A stretch of DNA of 64,000 nt from Gordonia humi (GCF_014197435.1 NZ_JACIFP010000001.1:1178001-1242000), one strand, 5' to 3'. Positions 34,682 to 43,568 are shown, numbered from the stretch's first letter. Notes: generated from the letters alone by a model not told the origin. Numbers and translations: made by a program.

Positions 34682-35983
34682 CTACGGCGTGCCTCCCATG
34701 CGGCGGGCCCGACCGACCGTGAACGCTCCGAGCGGTACCAGCACGACGATCGCGCACAGCGACAGCGTGCCGAAGCTCGACACCGCGAGGAGGGGGCCGG
34801 CGGCGAACGCCGCGGCCGCTCCGCACAGGTTCGCCATGGCGTCGATGCCGCCCTGAGCCGTGGCGCGGTCGGTCGCGGTCACCGACAGACTGAACAGCGC
34901 CGACCCCGCGACGTTCACCAACGACCATCCGACGCCGAGCAGAATCAACGCGACGATGATCCCCGTCGTGCTACCGGGATCGAGCGCACCGACGACGAGC
35001 GAGACGACGAAGACGCCGATTCCCGCGGCGATGGTCGCGCGATGGCCCCATCGGTCTGCCAACCAGCCGACCACCGGTGACAATGCGTACATGCCGAGGA
35101 TGTGAAGGCTGATGGTGACGCCGACCAGCGTGATCGAATCGCCGTGATGAGTCATGTGGACCGGGGTCATCGTCATGACCGCGACCATGACGATCTGGGC
35201 GGTGACGATCGCCAGTGCGGCGTACCGTGCCGTGGGGTTGGTCCGGATCTCGTTCCACGCGCGGCTCAAACGCCCCTTACGACTCGGCGCCGGACCGGGT
35301 GCGCCCGCACTCCGCGTCGCCACCAGGTAGGGATCCGGTCGTAGCCAGACGAAGACGACGACACCGGCGAGCGCCAGACAGACCGCGGCGATGAGGAAGG
35401 CCCCCGCGTAGACGTTGACACCGAGGAGGTCGCCCACGGCTTCGCCGGGAACACCCAGATTGGGACCGAGGACCGACCCGACCGTCCCGACCCAGACGAT
35501 GAGGGCGAGTGCGCGGGCCTTGTGGTGCGGATGCGCGAGGTCGGTGGCGGCGAAACGTGCCTGCAGGCTGACCGCTGAACCGGAACCGATCAGGAGGAGT
35601 CCGCAGAACAGCAGTGTCACCTGGTTGAACTGTGCGGCGACGACGAGCAGCGCACTGCCCGCGGCGGCAGTCCACCACCCGGAGGCGAGCGCGTGGCGGC
35701 GACCGAACCGGGCGGCCAACGCGCCCAGTGGAAGACCGAACAGGGCCGCACCCAACGTGCTCGTGGTGCGGGCCAGACCCGCCCACGTCTCACTGTCGGT
35801 GACGACTTCGGCAAGGAGGATGCCGATCGACGGAGCGATGCCGACGCCGACGGTGCCGACGATCTGCATGACGACGAGAACGCGGATGGTGCGGCGCTGT
35901 AGGCGACTGGCATCGACGGCGTGGTCGCCGCCGATCCTCTCGGTGTGGTCGGCTGACCGGTTCGGCGGCGTTCTCACACGCAC
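34682..35983 (-). CDS. Major facilitator superfamily transporter
   Basis: 433 residues if it starts at the GTG at 35983; a GTG two codons downstream is nearly as good, and a far upstream ATG at 36076 lies inside a dyad and is unlikely. Twelve membrane helices in two halves, with the MFS loop motif GALAARFGRRHALASG between helices 2 and 3. It is of the drug-exporter-like group. Position after LysR and two oxidoreductases suggests export or import of the island's substrate. A strong dyad about 90 bases upstream may be the LysR binding site. Confidence 0.85.
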   Translation of the reverse strand: MRVRTPPNRSADHTERIGGDHAVDASRLQRRTIRVLVVMQIVGTVGVGIAPSIGILLAEVVTDSETWAGLARTTSTLGAALFGLPLGALAARFGRRHALASGWWTAAAGSALLVVAAQFNQVTLLFCGLLLIGSGSAVSLQARFAATDLAHPHHKARALALIVWVGTVGSVLGPNLGVPGEAVGDLLGVNVYAGAFLIAAVCLALAGVVVFVWLRPDPYLVATRSAGAPGPAPSRKGRLSRAWNEIRTNPTARYAALAIVTAQIVMVAVMTMTPVHMTHHGDSITLVGVTISLHILGMYALSPVVGWLADRWGHRATIAAGIGVFVVSLVVGALDPGSTTGIIVALILLGVGWSLVNVAGSALFSLSVTATDRATAQGGIDAMANLCGAAAAFAAGPLLAVSSFGTLSLCAIVVLVPLGAFTVGRARRMGGTP

Positions 35984-36071
35984 TCCTTCACTGACTGCGG
36001 CGGCGAGTGTCACCGACCCGAGCGAACGATAGGGCCCCTGTGCGTGCGGTGGTAGCCGGCCCCGATGTATC

Positions 36072-36097
36072 GGCATATAGCAAGGCGTTATATTGCC
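36072..36097. promoter_or_regulatory. Dyad upstream of the MFS gene, candidate LysR site
   Basis: GGCATATA and TATATTGCC arms flank a nine-base centre (one extra base on one side). The region lies between the end of the LysR gene and the MFS start and has the AT-rich T-N11-A style of LysR-type operators. Confidence 0.5.
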
Positions 36098-36113
36098 TGA
36101 TCCGAGGGTGTTC

Positions 36114-36992
36114 TCACTCCGTGAGCAGGTCGACCACCGAGCGCAACTCCGCGGACTTCGCCGTGCTCGGATCCCAGATCGCCGCGTAGAAGATCTCGAC
36201 TTCGCCGTTGTCGTCGTGGACGCGCCGTCGCCGCGTGGTCGACGAGGCGAGCTTGGATTCGGGGATCATCGCGCTGCCCAAGCCCAGATTGGCCCATTCC
36301 TCCAGGACGCGATACGACGACGCCTCGCCCCGGTACCGGTTCACCGGGAATCCGTGCGAGGTGAACAGGTCCTGGGTGAACGTCGTCAGTCCGCACGTGT
36401 CCGGCAACAGGATCAGGCTCTGATCCGTCAGATCGCGGAGGTCGACCGGTCCGTCGTCGGGCGGCGACGATTCGACGACGACCACGGGCTCGGAACCGAC
36501 GATCCGATGCTCGTAGCCCGGCAACGGGCCGACCGACGGCACGATGAGCAGGTCGAGGTCGCCCGCTCGCAGCGCGACGAGCAGGTCGGCGACATTCGCC
36601 TCGTGCAGGACGAGATGCTGGGCGGCATCGCCGACCGTGGACACCGCACCGTGGGTTCGGCCGATCAGATCCGAGCCGATCAGCGGTGACACGCCCAGGC
36701 GGATGTCGGCGTCCGTCGGCGCGGCCCAGCGGCGCGTCTCCGCCGTGATGTCGTCGAGCGCGACCAGCGCGGCGTCGACGCGTGGAAGGAGTCGAGCACC
36801 GAAGGCGGTGAGTCGTACGCCCCGGGTCGAGCGGTCGAACAGTCGATGCCCGAGGTGATCTTCGAGGCGGGCGACGCCGTTCGACAACGCGGGCTGCGAC
36901 ACTCCGCAGGAGCGAGCGGCCGCACTGAACGAGCCGGTGCGCGCGACCGCCTGGACGTAGCGCAGCGCGTCGCCGCGAAGAGGATCGACCAT
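36114..36992 (-). CDS. LysR-type transcriptional regulator
   Basis: 292 residues. The N-terminal winged helix (about 8-65) reads FSAAARSCGVSQPALSNGVARLEDHLGHRLFDRS, the canonical LTTR form, and an effector-binding domain follows (about 90-290). It controls transcription in response to a small ligand. Unlike most LTTRs it is not divergent from its neighbours: it sits inside a same-strand row of alcohol dehydrogenase, amine oxidase, LysR and MFS genes. The start codon is inside a perfect palindrome, which could allow autoregulation. Confidence 0.9.
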   Translation of the reverse strand: MVDPLRGDALRYVQAVARTGSFSAAARSCGVSQPALSNGVARLEDHLGHRLFDRSTRGVRLTAFGARLLPRVDAALVALDDITAETRRWAAPTDADIRLGVSPLIGSDLIGRTHGAVSTVGDAAQHLVLHEANVADLLVALRAGDLDLLIVPSVGPLPGYEHRIVGSEPVVVVESSPPDDGPVDLRDLTDQSLILLPDTCGLTTFTQDLFTSHGFPVNRYRGEASSYRVLEEWANLGLGSAMIPESKLASSTTRRRRVHDDNGEVEIFYAAIWDPSTAKSAELRSVVDLLTE

Positions 36993-37005
36993 AACCGGAG
37001 GTTAT
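36991..37005. promoter_or_regulatory. Palindrome over the LysR start codon
   Basis: ATAACC-GGA-GGTTAT is a perfect dyad. It covers the LysR ATG and the stop of the upstream amine oxidase, in the nine-base junction of the two genes. Confidence 0.45.
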
Positions 37006-38063
37006 ATCATGGAGATCGCTCTCTCGATCCGGTCGACCGCCGCGGCAGCGGCGAGGATCGCGCCCTCGACGTGTCCGGCGAACGCGGTCGCCGTCTCCGT
37101 GGCCGCCCAATGCAGTCGACCGTGAACGGGTGCCTGGAACACAGAGTGGCCGTACGACGCGGTTCCCGCTCGCGGCGCCGCGGCCGCCGGCGAGGTGAAC
37201 CGCTCCCGCCGCCAGTCGGCGGCCACCACGTCGAGTGGTCTGGCCGCGTACTCACCGAAGACTCGCGTCAGCTGGTGGATGAACGCGGAGGGAATGTCGG
37301 CGCCGTCACGGAAGGCGGTCGACGGCGCGAAGCCGAACAGGGCGCCGGGGCCGCTCCCGGGCCCGCTGTGGTCGTGGATCTCGCGAAACGGTCCACGATG
37401 ACTGAACACGGACCCCGCGAGCCCCGCCTGCCGCCAGAACGGTTCGTCGTAGACGGCGACGGCCTTGACCGTCTGTCCCATCCACACGGCGGTGGACGCC
37501 GCGACACTCGCCACCGAACGGTCGAGATCGGGAGTGATGGTGATCGTCTCGACAGCGAGCGGGGGCGGCACCGCCACGACCACGTGCTGTGCACCGAACC
37601 GTCCCCGGGCCGCGTGCACGGCGACCCGGTCCCCGTCGATCTCGACCCGGTGGACCGGGTTCGCCAGTGACACGACGTCGTCGCCGAGCCGATCGGCCAG
37701 GGCGACGGGCACGCTCTGCGCGCCGTCGCCGAATCGGAACGACGGGACGTCGATCGGATTGCCGGACAGTCGCCGCGGCGGAGAATCAGGGGTGTCGAAC
37801 ACGGCGTCTCCGGCGATCGCCTGGTCGAACGCGGTCAACTCGAGCGAGTCGAGCAGAGCGACGACCTGCGGCTCGTTGTGCCAGAACCAGGTGGCACCGA
37901 GGTCTATGTGCAGCCCCGACCGGTCGACGCTCCGCATCCGACCACCGACCGCGTTCCGCGCTTCGAGGACGCGCACCGACCTCCCCGCCCGCACGAGAGA
38001 GTGCGCGGCCGTCAGGCCCGCGACACCCGCGCCGACGACGACTACGTCATAGTCGCGGCTCAC
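37002..38063 (-). CDS. FAD-dependent amine oxidase/phytoene-desaturase-like oxidoreductase
   Basis: 353 residues from a GTG at 38063. The Rossmann FAD motif VVVVGAGVAGLTAAHSL (about 7-23) and the GGRMRS motif of the flavin monoamine oxidase family are present, with a C-terminal HWAATETA flavin-contact motif. It is shorter than eukaryotic monoamine oxidases, so it may lack part of the substrate domain. Substrate unknown; amine oxidation is the likeliest reaction. The GTG overlaps the stop of the alcohol dehydrogenase gene (GTGA). Confidence 0.85.
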   Translation of the reverse strand: MSRDYDVVVVGAGVAGLTAAHSLVRAGRSVRVLEARNAVGGRMRSVDRSGLHIDLGATWFWHNEPQVVALLDSLELTAFDQAIAGDAVFDTPDSPPRRLSGNPIDVPSFRFGDGAQSVPVALADRLGDDVVSLANPVHRVEIDGDRVAVHAARGRFGAQHVVVAVPPPLAVETITITPDLDRSVASVAASTAVWMGQTVKAVAVYDEPFWRQAGLAGSVFSHRGPFREIHDHSGPGSGPGALFGFAPSTAFRDGADIPSAFIHQLTRVFGEYAARPLDVVAADWRRERFTSPAAAAPRAGTASYGHSVFQAPVHGRLHWAATETATAFAGHVEGAILAAAAAVDRIERAISMI

Positions 38064-39079
38064 GGGGCGCCCGCCGGTTCGAGGACGATTCGGAACCGCG
38101 CCCGGCCCGCGGTGATCCGCTCGACCGCCTGCTCGGCCCGATCGAGCGGCATACGTTCGATCATCGGTGTCACGCCGTTTCGGTGCGCGAACGTCAGGGC
38201 GTCTTCGATGTCGCGCGGTCCACCGGGGAGGTTGCCGGTGAGGATCTGCGAGTTCGCGACCAAGCGTGCGGCCGCGACGTCCACGGTTCCGCCGTCGACA
38301 CCGAGCATGGTCAGCCGTCCGCGCACGGCGAGCCCGCGCAGCAGTTCGGTGACCGGCCCGGTGGTCGGCGCCGATGCGACGATCAGGTCGGCGCCGCCTC
38401 GATCACGCAACGCCGCACCGGCTTCGTTCTCATTCACGTCGAGGTAGTCGTCGGCTCCGAGCTCGCGAGCGAGGTCGGCGCGTTCGGGTCCGCGCGCGAG
38501 CGCGATCACGCGATGCCCCATCGCCGCCGCGAACCGCACCGCGAGGTGACCGACCCCGCCGATGCCGAGCACTGCCACCGTGCTGCCCGGGCGGAGCCCA
38601 GCGTCCCGGACCGCGAGAAATGTCGTGACGCCGGCACAGCCCATCGGCGCAGCATGTGCCAGATCCATGCCGTCGGGGACGGCGGCCACCGAATCCGCGG
38701 GAACGGTGACCGTCTCCGCCCAGCCGCCGGCGTGATCCACCCCGGTGAGCCGACGGTGCGCACAATGCGCGACGTCGCCGCGCCGGCACGTATCGCAGCG
38801 GCCGCAGCTGCCGCCGAACCAGCCGACCGCCACCCGATCGCCGATCTGTCTGTCGAGCACGCCGCCGCCGACCGCGGTGACGACTCCGGCGATCTCGTGA
38901 CCGGGGGTGATGGGATGGCCGCCGGTGCCGCGCATCGTCGAGACGTCGGCGAGGCAGACGCCGCATGCGCGGACCTCGACGCGAACCCATCCGGTAGGCG
39001 GGTCGTCTACCCGCACCGTCTGACGGGTGAGCGGGCCACCTCGCGCGGTGACCTGCATGGCAGTCGATGCGACGGGCAT
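38060..39079 (-). CDS. Zinc-dependent alcohol dehydrogenase
   Basis: 339 residues, medium-chain dehydrogenase family. Catalytic zinc ligands Cys39 and the GHE motif (His61-Glu62) are present, and structural-zinc Cys lie at 92, 95, 98 and 106. The cofactor motif is [15 protein letters not shown]. It interconverts an alcohol and an aldehyde or ketone with NAD(P). It is the first gene of the minus-strand row and diverges from gpmA across 265 bases; translation is coupled to the amine oxidase. An ATG seven codons in is a possible alternative start. Confidence 0.9.
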   Translation of the reverse strand: MPVASTAMQVTARGGPLTRQTVRVDDPPTGWVRVEVRACGVCLADVSTMRGTGGHPITPGHEIAGVVTAVGGGVLDRQIGDRVAVGWFGGSCGRCDTCRRGDVAHCAHRRLTGVDHAGGWAETVTVPADSVAAVPDGMDLAHAAPMGCAGVTTFLAVRDAGLRPGSTVAVLGIGGVGHLAVRFAAAMGHRVIALARGPERADLARELGADDYLDVNENEAGAALRDRGGADLIVASAPTTGPVTELLRGLAVRGRLTMLGVDGGTVDVAAARLVANSQILTGNLPGGPRDIEDALTFAHRNGVTPMIERMPLDRAEQAVERITAGRARFRIVLEPAGAP

Positions 39080-39344
39080 TCCGAAGCCTTTCGAGACGAA
39101 GCCGACGTGGACCGTCGGCGGCGTCGACCTTAAGGCCGATCGAAACCGGCCGGTAGTGGTCGCCGCTGAATCCCCCTATAGCCGACCGTTATCGCCGCTC
39201 GTCACCGATCGGCGGCTGCCGCGTCCGGTTCGGCCCTCTGCCGTCGACACGGCGCCGCGGCAGCGAGCGGACGTCGCGGTCACGCGCCCCGGGCGCATCG
39301 GAGTCCGAGCACCGCCATCGGGTCGATATGGGAAACTAGCCACC
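39080..39344. other. Divergent intergenic region between the island and gpmA
   Basis: 265 bases without a gene. It must hold the promoter of the alcohol dehydrogenase row on one strand and of gpmA on the other. A locally AT-richer stretch (CCCCCTATAGCCGACCGTTA at about 39172-39191) is the best promoter candidate. No clear inverted repeat seen. Confidence 0.5.
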
Positions 39345-40091
39345 ATGAGCAACGGCACCCTGATTCTGATGCGTCACGGCGAGAGCGAATGGAACGCGTC
39401 CAACCAGTTCACCGGCTGGGTGGACGTCGCGCTGACCGACAAGGGCCGCGCCGAAGCGGTCCGCGCGGGCGAACTCCTGGTGGAGCACGACCTGCTTCCC
39501 GATGTCCTCTACACCTCGCTGCTGCGTCGCGCGATCGTCACCGCGCAGATCGCGCTCGACACCGCGGACCGCCACTGGATCCCGGTGGTCCGCGACTGGC
39601 GCCTCAATGAGCGCCACTACGGCGCGCTCCAGGGTCTGAACAAGGCGGAAACCAAGGCCAAGTACGGCGACGAGCAGTTCATGCTCTGGCGTCGCAGCTA
39701 CGACACCCCGCCGCCGGCCATCGCGGCCGACGCCGAATACAGCCAGGTCGGCGACCCGCGGTACGACGGCATCGACGTGCCGCTCACCGAATGCCTGCTC
39801 GACGTGGTCAGGCGGTTCATCCCGTACTACACGGAGACGATCGAGGCCGACCTGCGCGCAGGCAGGACCGTCCTCGTCGCCGCGCACGGCAACTCGCTGC
39901 GCGCGCTGGTCAAGCACCTCGACGGCATCTCCGACGAGGACATCGCCGGGCTGAACATCCCGACCGGCAACCCGTTGCGCTACGACCTCGACGAGAACCT
40001 GCGCCCGATCACCCCGGGCGGGGTCTATCTCGACCCGGAGGCCGCCGCGGCGGGCGCCGCCGCCGTCGCCGCACAGGGCGAGAAGAAGTAG
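39345..40091 (+). CDS. gpmA: 2,3-bisphosphoglycerate-dependent phosphoglycerate mutase
   Basis: 248 residues from the ATG at 39345; longer in-frame versions would extend into the divergent promoter region. The phospho-acceptor His11 lies in [12 protein letters not shown], and the family features [24 protein letters not shown] and the second His in [15 protein letters not shown] are intact. It interconverts 3- and 2-phosphoglycerate in glycolysis. The Ala-rich tail ends in GEKK. A long stem-loop follows. In mycobacteria gpm1 lies between an Rv0487-type gene and senX3, as it does here apart from the island. Confidence 0.95.
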   Translation: MSNGTLILMRHGESEWNASNQFTGWVDVALTDKGRAEAVRAGELLVEHDLLPDVLYTSLLRRAIVTAQIALDTADRHWIPVVRDWRLNERHYGALQGLNKAETKAKYGDEQFMLWRRSYDTPPPAIAADAEYSQVGDPRYDGIDVPLTECLLDVVRRFIPYYTETIEADLRAGRTVLVAAHGNSLRALVKHLDGISDEDIAGLNIPTGNPLRYDLDENLRPITPGGVYLDPEAAAAGAAAVAAQGEKK

Positions 40092-40106
40092 CGACCGACC
40101 GATCCG

Positions 40107-40162
40107 ACGATCGCCCGCAGACCGGGGCCGCCGCAGCAGCCGCCGGACTCGCGGGCGATCGT
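40107..40162. terminator. Stem-loop after gpmA
   Basis: Perfect 12-base arms (ACGATCGCCCGC at 40107-40118 and its complement at 40151-40162) with a GC-rich inner region of 32 bases that can itself pair. No U-tract. Confidence 0.65.
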
Positions 40163-40238
40163 CGTCTCGTGTCCAGACTGTGATGTATGCGCGGTCGATG
40201 TCGCGGATGCAATCGGTGCGTCGATCTGTGACCTCGGC

Positions 40239-40244
40239 TACATT
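40239..40244 (+). promoter_or_regulatory. -10 hexamer TACATT of a leaderless promoter
   Basis: TACATT lies six bases before the ATG at 40251 of the small acetyltransferase gene. Confidence 0.55.
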
Positions 40245-40250
40245 GGAAGC

Positions 40251-40556
40251 ATGGCTGACGGGACGATTTCGGTGACACATCTGGCCGAGCAGGAGCGCTA
40301 CCGCGCTGACCTCGCAGATGACGACATGGGTGCGGTCGAGGTCGGGTACATCGACTACACGACCGACGGCGACAACCTCGCCTTGACTCATACGGTCGTG
40401 TTCGATCGTTGGGGCGGTAGGGGATTCGCTGCCGAGTTGGTACGACAGGTGCTCGACGACGTGCGCGCGAACGACCGCCGCGTGGTGCCGGTCTGCTCGT
40501 ACGTCGTGAGCTATCTGGACAAGCATCCGGAGTACTCCGACCTCGTCGCCTCGTGA
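40251..40556 (+). CDS. Small GNAT-fold N-acetyltransferase (GCN5-related, YidJ-like)
   Basis: 101 residues. The short acetyltransferase group PF14542 is indicated by LALTHTVVFDRWGGRGFAAELV and by the ending VVPVCSYVVSYLDKHPEYSDLV, where the conserved Cys and His of that group are present. These proteins bind acetyl-CoA; their targets are unknown. The gene sits alone between gpmA and senX3, with a good leaderless -10. Codon use is slightly less GC-rich than in the neighbours. Confidence 0.82.
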   Translation: MADGTISVTHLAEQERYRADLADDDMGAVEVGYIDYTTDGDNLALTHTVVFDRWGGRGFAAELVRQVLDDVRANDRRVVPVCSYVVSYLDKHPEYSDLVAS

Positions 40557-40585
40557 TGTGCGACGCGCCGCCGGTCAACCGGGAG

Positions 40586-40621
40586 TTCATGTCCGGGTAA
40601 CCGACATTGACCGGACGTGAA
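40586..40621. promoter_or_regulatory. Inverted repeat upstream of senX3, candidate RegX3 site
   Basis: TTCATGTCCGG and CCGGACGTGAA form 11-base arms with one mismatch around a 14-base spacer. The GTTCA/TGAA ends resemble sites of OmpR-family response regulators such as RegX3 and PhoP. Located 63-98 bases upstream of the predicted senX3 start. Confidence 0.5.
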
Positions 40622-40670
40622 TGACGGACGAAGACTGGCTGCCCAAGCTGCGAACTCCAGGCGGTGACCG

Positions 40671-40676
40671 TAAGAT
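40671..40676 (+). promoter_or_regulatory. -10 hexamer TAAGAT of a leaderless senX3 promoter
   Basis: TAAGAT lies seven bases before the GTG at 40684. It supports the GTG as the start over the in-frame ATG at 40621, which would overlap the inverted repeat. Confidence 0.55.
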
Positions 40677-40683
40677 TTCGGCT

Positions 40684-41862
40684 GTGTCCGAGACCAGCGG
40701 TGACCGCTTGATAGATGGTGCCGCGACGAATGGGCGGTTCGGCCCCGCACGCGTCGACGGCGGCTCCCTCGACTCGATGGACGCGTCCGATGTGACGCGC
40801 GACCATCTCCTCACGCTGATGGTCGCGAAGGCCGAGACCGGCATCGTCGTCGTCGACGAGTTCCACGCCGTCGTCATGTTCAACGATCGAGCGGTCGAAC
40901 TCGGCATGGTCCGCGGCGTCCTCGCCGATGCGATCGCCGAGGGCGTCGCGGAGGTGCTGTCGACCGGCGGAGACCGGCGATTCGACTTCGCGCCGCCGCA
41001 TTCGTCGCTCGGCTTCGTCTCCGCGGGCCGCGCGGTGCCGCGCCCGGTCGACATGGTCAGCTGTGTGGCGAGTCTGGCCGTCCTGCACGGTGAGCGCTAC
41101 GTACTGGTCTACGGCGACGACGACTCGGCCAATCAGCGGGTGGAGGCGACCCGGCGCGACTTCGCCGCCAACGTCTCCCACGAGCTGAAGACGCCTCTGG
41201 GGGCGATCAGTCTGATGGCCGAGGCGATGCTCGAATCGCGCGACGATCCGCGCGCCGTCGAGCACTTCGGTCGCCGAGTGCTCAAAGAGGCCACCCGGAT
41301 GGGATCGCTCGTCAACGAACTCATCGGGCTGTCGAAGCTGCAGGACGGCAGCGTCGCCGATCTGGTGCCGGTCGACGTCGACGCGCTGATCGACGACGCC
41401 GTGGGCGGTGCCGGGGTGTCGGCGGAGGTCTCCGAGATCGACCTGGTCGTCGACGAGCCGAGCGGGCTCGTCGTGCCCGGCGACCGGACCCTGCTGCTGA
41501 CCGCGCTCAGCAATCTCCTCGTGAACGCGATCAACCATTCGCCCGCGGGCGACGTCGTGTCGGTGAGCCGGAAGAAGGTCGTGATCGACGACCGCCCCAT
41601 GGTGTGCATCGCGATCACCGATCGCGGCATCGGCATCGCACCGGCCGATCAGCAACGAGTCTTCGAGCGGTTCTACCGTGTCGATAAGGCCAGATCGCGT
41701 GCCACCGGTGGCACCGGTCTCGGTCTGGCGATCGTCAAACACGTGGCAGCCAGCCACGGCGGACACATCGGGCTGTGGAGCAAGCCGGGGACCGGCTCCA
41801 CGTTCAGCCTCTACGTACCTGTCGAACAGGCCCCGGACCAAGCAGAGGAACAGTCGCGTTGA
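40684..41862 (+). CDS. senX3: Sensor histidine kinase SenX3, without membrane segments
   Basis: 392 residues from the GTG at 40684. The order is a PAS-like sensor part (about 40-150), the dimerisation helix with phospho-acceptor His166 (ANVSHELKTPLG), N-box LLVNAINHSP, G1 DRGIGI and G2 GTGLGLAIVKH. The catalytic core closely resembles mycobacterial SenX3, which controls phosphate-starvation responses through RegX3. However, mycobacterial SenX3 begins with two membrane helices, and here the matching N-terminal stretch is hydrophilic and none is seen, even using the earlier ATG at 40621. Sensing should then be cytoplasmic or by partner protein. Coupled to regX3 by TTGA. Confidence 0.88.
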   Translation: MSETSGDRLIDGAATNGRFGPARVDGGSLDSMDASDVTRDHLLTLMVAKAETGIVVVDEFHAVVMFNDRAVELGMVRGVLADAIAEGVAEVLSTGGDRRFDFAPPHSSLGFVSAGRAVPRPVDMVSCVASLAVLHGERYVLVYGDDDSANQRVEATRRDFAANVSHELKTPLGAISLMAEAMLESRDDPRAVEHFGRRVLKEATRMGSLVNELIGLSKLQDGSVADLVPVDVDALIDDAVGGAGVSAEVSEIDLVVDEPSGLVVPGDRTLLLTALSNLLVNAINHSPAGDVVSVSRKKVVIDDRPMVCIAITDRGIGIAPADQQRVFERFYRVDKARSRATGGTGLGLAIVKHVAASHGGHIGLWSKPGTGSTFSLYVPVEQAPDQAEEQSR

Positions 41863-42548
41863 CGCATGTATTGATCGTCGAAGACGAAGAATCGCTGGCC
41901 GACCCGTTGGCCTTCCTGCTTCGCAAGGAGGGTTTCGAGGCGAGCATCGTCAATGACGGAGCGCAGGCGCTGCCCGCATTCGAGCGCATCAATCCGGACA
42001 TCGTCCTGCTCGACCTGATGCTGCCCGGAGTCTCCGGCACCGACATCTGCAAGTCGATCCGCGCCAAGTCGGCGACGCCCGTCATCATGGTGACCGCTCG
42101 CGACAGTGAGATCGACAAGGTGGTCGGCCTCGAACTGGGCGCCGACGACTACGTGACCAAGCCGTACTCGGCCCGTGAGCTGATCGCGCGCATCCGGGCG
42201 GTCCTGCGCCGCGGCGGCGTCGTCGCCGACGACGAGGACGCCGCCATCGGCGTCATCGAGGTCGGACCGGTCCGCATGGACGTCCAGCGCCACACGGTCA
42301 GCGTCGGCGGTGACGAGCTGACGTTGCCGCTCAAGGAGTTCGACCTCCTCGAATACCTGCTCCGCAACTCGGGCCGCGTGTTGACCCGCAGCCAGCTCAT
42401 CGACCGCGTCTGGGGTGCGGACTACGTCGGCGACACCAAGACGCTCGACGTCCACGTGAAGCGTCTGCGCTCCAAGGTGGAGCCCGACTCGTCGTCGCCG
42501 CGGCATCTGATCACCGTGCGCGGACTGGGGTACAAGTTCGAGCCGTGA
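41859..42548 (+). CDS. regX3: Response regulator RegX3
   Basis: 229 residues from a TTG that overlaps the senX3 stop; a GAGGAA site lies eight bases upstream, and the N-terminus THVLIVEDEESLADPL fits mycobacterial RegX3. Receiver domain with phospho-acceptor Asp52 (IVLLDLMLPG), Lys in YVTKPYSARELIARI, and an OmpR/PhoB winged helix (about 130-229) with the DVHVKRLRSKVE recognition stretch. It activates phosphate-uptake and related genes and often its own operon; the dyad upstream of senX3 is a candidate site. Confidence 0.95.
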   Translation: MTHVLIVEDEESLADPLAFLLRKEGFEASIVNDGAQALPAFERINPDIVLLDLMLPGVSGTDICKSIRAKSATPVIMVTARDSEIDKVVGLELGADDYVTKPYSARELIARIRAVLRRGGVVADDEDAAIGVIEVGPVRMDVQRHTVSVGGDELTLPLKEFDLLEYLLRNSGRVLTRSQLIDRVWGADYVGDTKTLDVHVKRLRSKVEPDSSSPRHLITVRGLGYKFEP

Positions 42549-42618
42549 TCGGCGGGGACGGCGCTGAACGACGCCGCCGCCGGCAGGGAGGTCCCGACCC
42601 GCGGCGCAGTGGCCTCCT

Positions 42619-43491
42619 TCAGTGGCCTCCCAATGCTCCGGCACCCTGCATCTGTTCGTATTTCAGATCCTTCTCCGCCCGAGACGTCGCCGCCTCGGTC
42701 GCCGGGTGCACGGCGATCAGTCCGAGCTCGCTCCGGCGACGGCAGGCGGCGGCCAGGACCTCGTAGGCCGCCTCGCCGATGAGTTCGACCAGTTCGGGGC
42801 GGTAGGACTCGAAGACCCGAGTGGCGCCGATGTGGGCGTCGGGGGAGCCCGAGCAGTACCAGTCGAGATCATGGCCGCCCTCGCCCCAACCGCGTCGGTC
42901 GAACTCGGTGAGCGTCGTCTTGAGGATCTGGGTGCCGTCCGGGCGGTCGACCCAGTCCTGCTCGCGGCGCATCGGCAGCTGCCAGCACACCTCCGGCTTC
43001 ACCGTCAGCGGCTCCAATCCCCTGCGCAGGGCCGTCGAATGCAGTGAGCAGCCCTGACCGGCCGGAAACCGCGGACGGTTCAAGAAGATGCACGCGCCGT
43101 CGTGCAGCCTGGTCTTCAACGCGGGCTCGCCGTCGAGGTCCTCGTTCTCCTCCAGGTAGCCGCCCGGGCCGAGCGGATCGTCGGCCGAGCCCTCCGGATG
43201 GAACTGCCAGTCGTCCGGGGTGAGCATCGCGACACCCGCGGCCAGCCGGTCGCGGTCCTCCTCATCGGTCAGATACGCGCCGTGCGTGCAGCAGCCGTCC
43301 GATTCTCGACCCGCGACGATGCCGTGACACGCCGGAGTGCCGAACACACATGTCCAACGCGACAGAAGCCAGGTCAAGTCGGCACTGATCACATGTTCCG
43401 GGTCGGTGGGATCGACGAACTCGTACCACTCCCGGGGAAAGTCGAGACCGACCTCTGGGGCGGGGGAGGGCTGCTGGGGCTGTGACGACAC
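42619..43491 (-). CDS. Conserved Cys-rich protein (Rv0495c-like)
   Basis: 290 residues from a GTG at 43491. Ten or so Cys, including [24 protein letters not shown] and a CW, suggest a bound metal ion or iron-sulfur cluster. The pattern recalls iron- or zinc-chelating YkgJ-like domains, but I would not assign it. Stretches such as [28 protein letters not shown] look conserved in Mycobacteriales, and the place, opposite regX3 and next to ppx, matches Rv0495c. Function unknown. It is convergent with regX3 and divergent from ppx. Confidence 0.8.
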   Translation of the reverse strand: MSSQPQQPSPAPEVGLDFPREWYEFVDPTDPEHVISADLTWLLSRWTCVFGTPACHGIVAGRESDGCCTHGAYLTDEEDRDRLAAGVAMLTPDDWQFHPEGSADDPLGPGGYLEENEDLDGEPALKTRLHDGACIFLNRPRFPAGQGCSLHSTALRRGLEPLTVKPEVCWQLPMRREQDWVDRPDGTQILKTTLTEFDRRGWGEGGHDLDWYCSGSPDAHIGATRVFESYRPELVELIGEAAYEVLAAACRRRSELGLIAVHPATEAATSRAEKDLKYEQMQGAGALGGH

Positions 43492-43556
43492 GGGGATTCC
43501 TCTCGGCGATGCGCGTCCACCGTAGTCGTTGACTCGCGCCGACGTGCACACCCGAG

Positions 43557-43562
43557 TAGTTT
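43557..43562 (+). promoter_or_regulatory. -10 hexamer TAGTTT of a leaderless promoter for ppx
   Basis: TAGTTT lies six bases before the GTG at 43569; a TTGACT upstream is too distant (22 bases) to be a good -35. Confidence 0.45.
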
Positions 43563-43568
43563 GAACCG

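Noticed and set aside
36997..37130. GGAGG followed by ATG on the plus strand at 37009
   Set aside because: The frame runs antisense through the amine oxidase end and the GGAGG is part of the palindrome at the LysR start.
40621..41862. ATG at 40621 as the senX3 start
   Set aside because: It overlaps the inverted repeat, has no ribosome site, and a leaderless -10 fits the GTG at 40684 better. It would add 21 polar residues and still no membrane helix.
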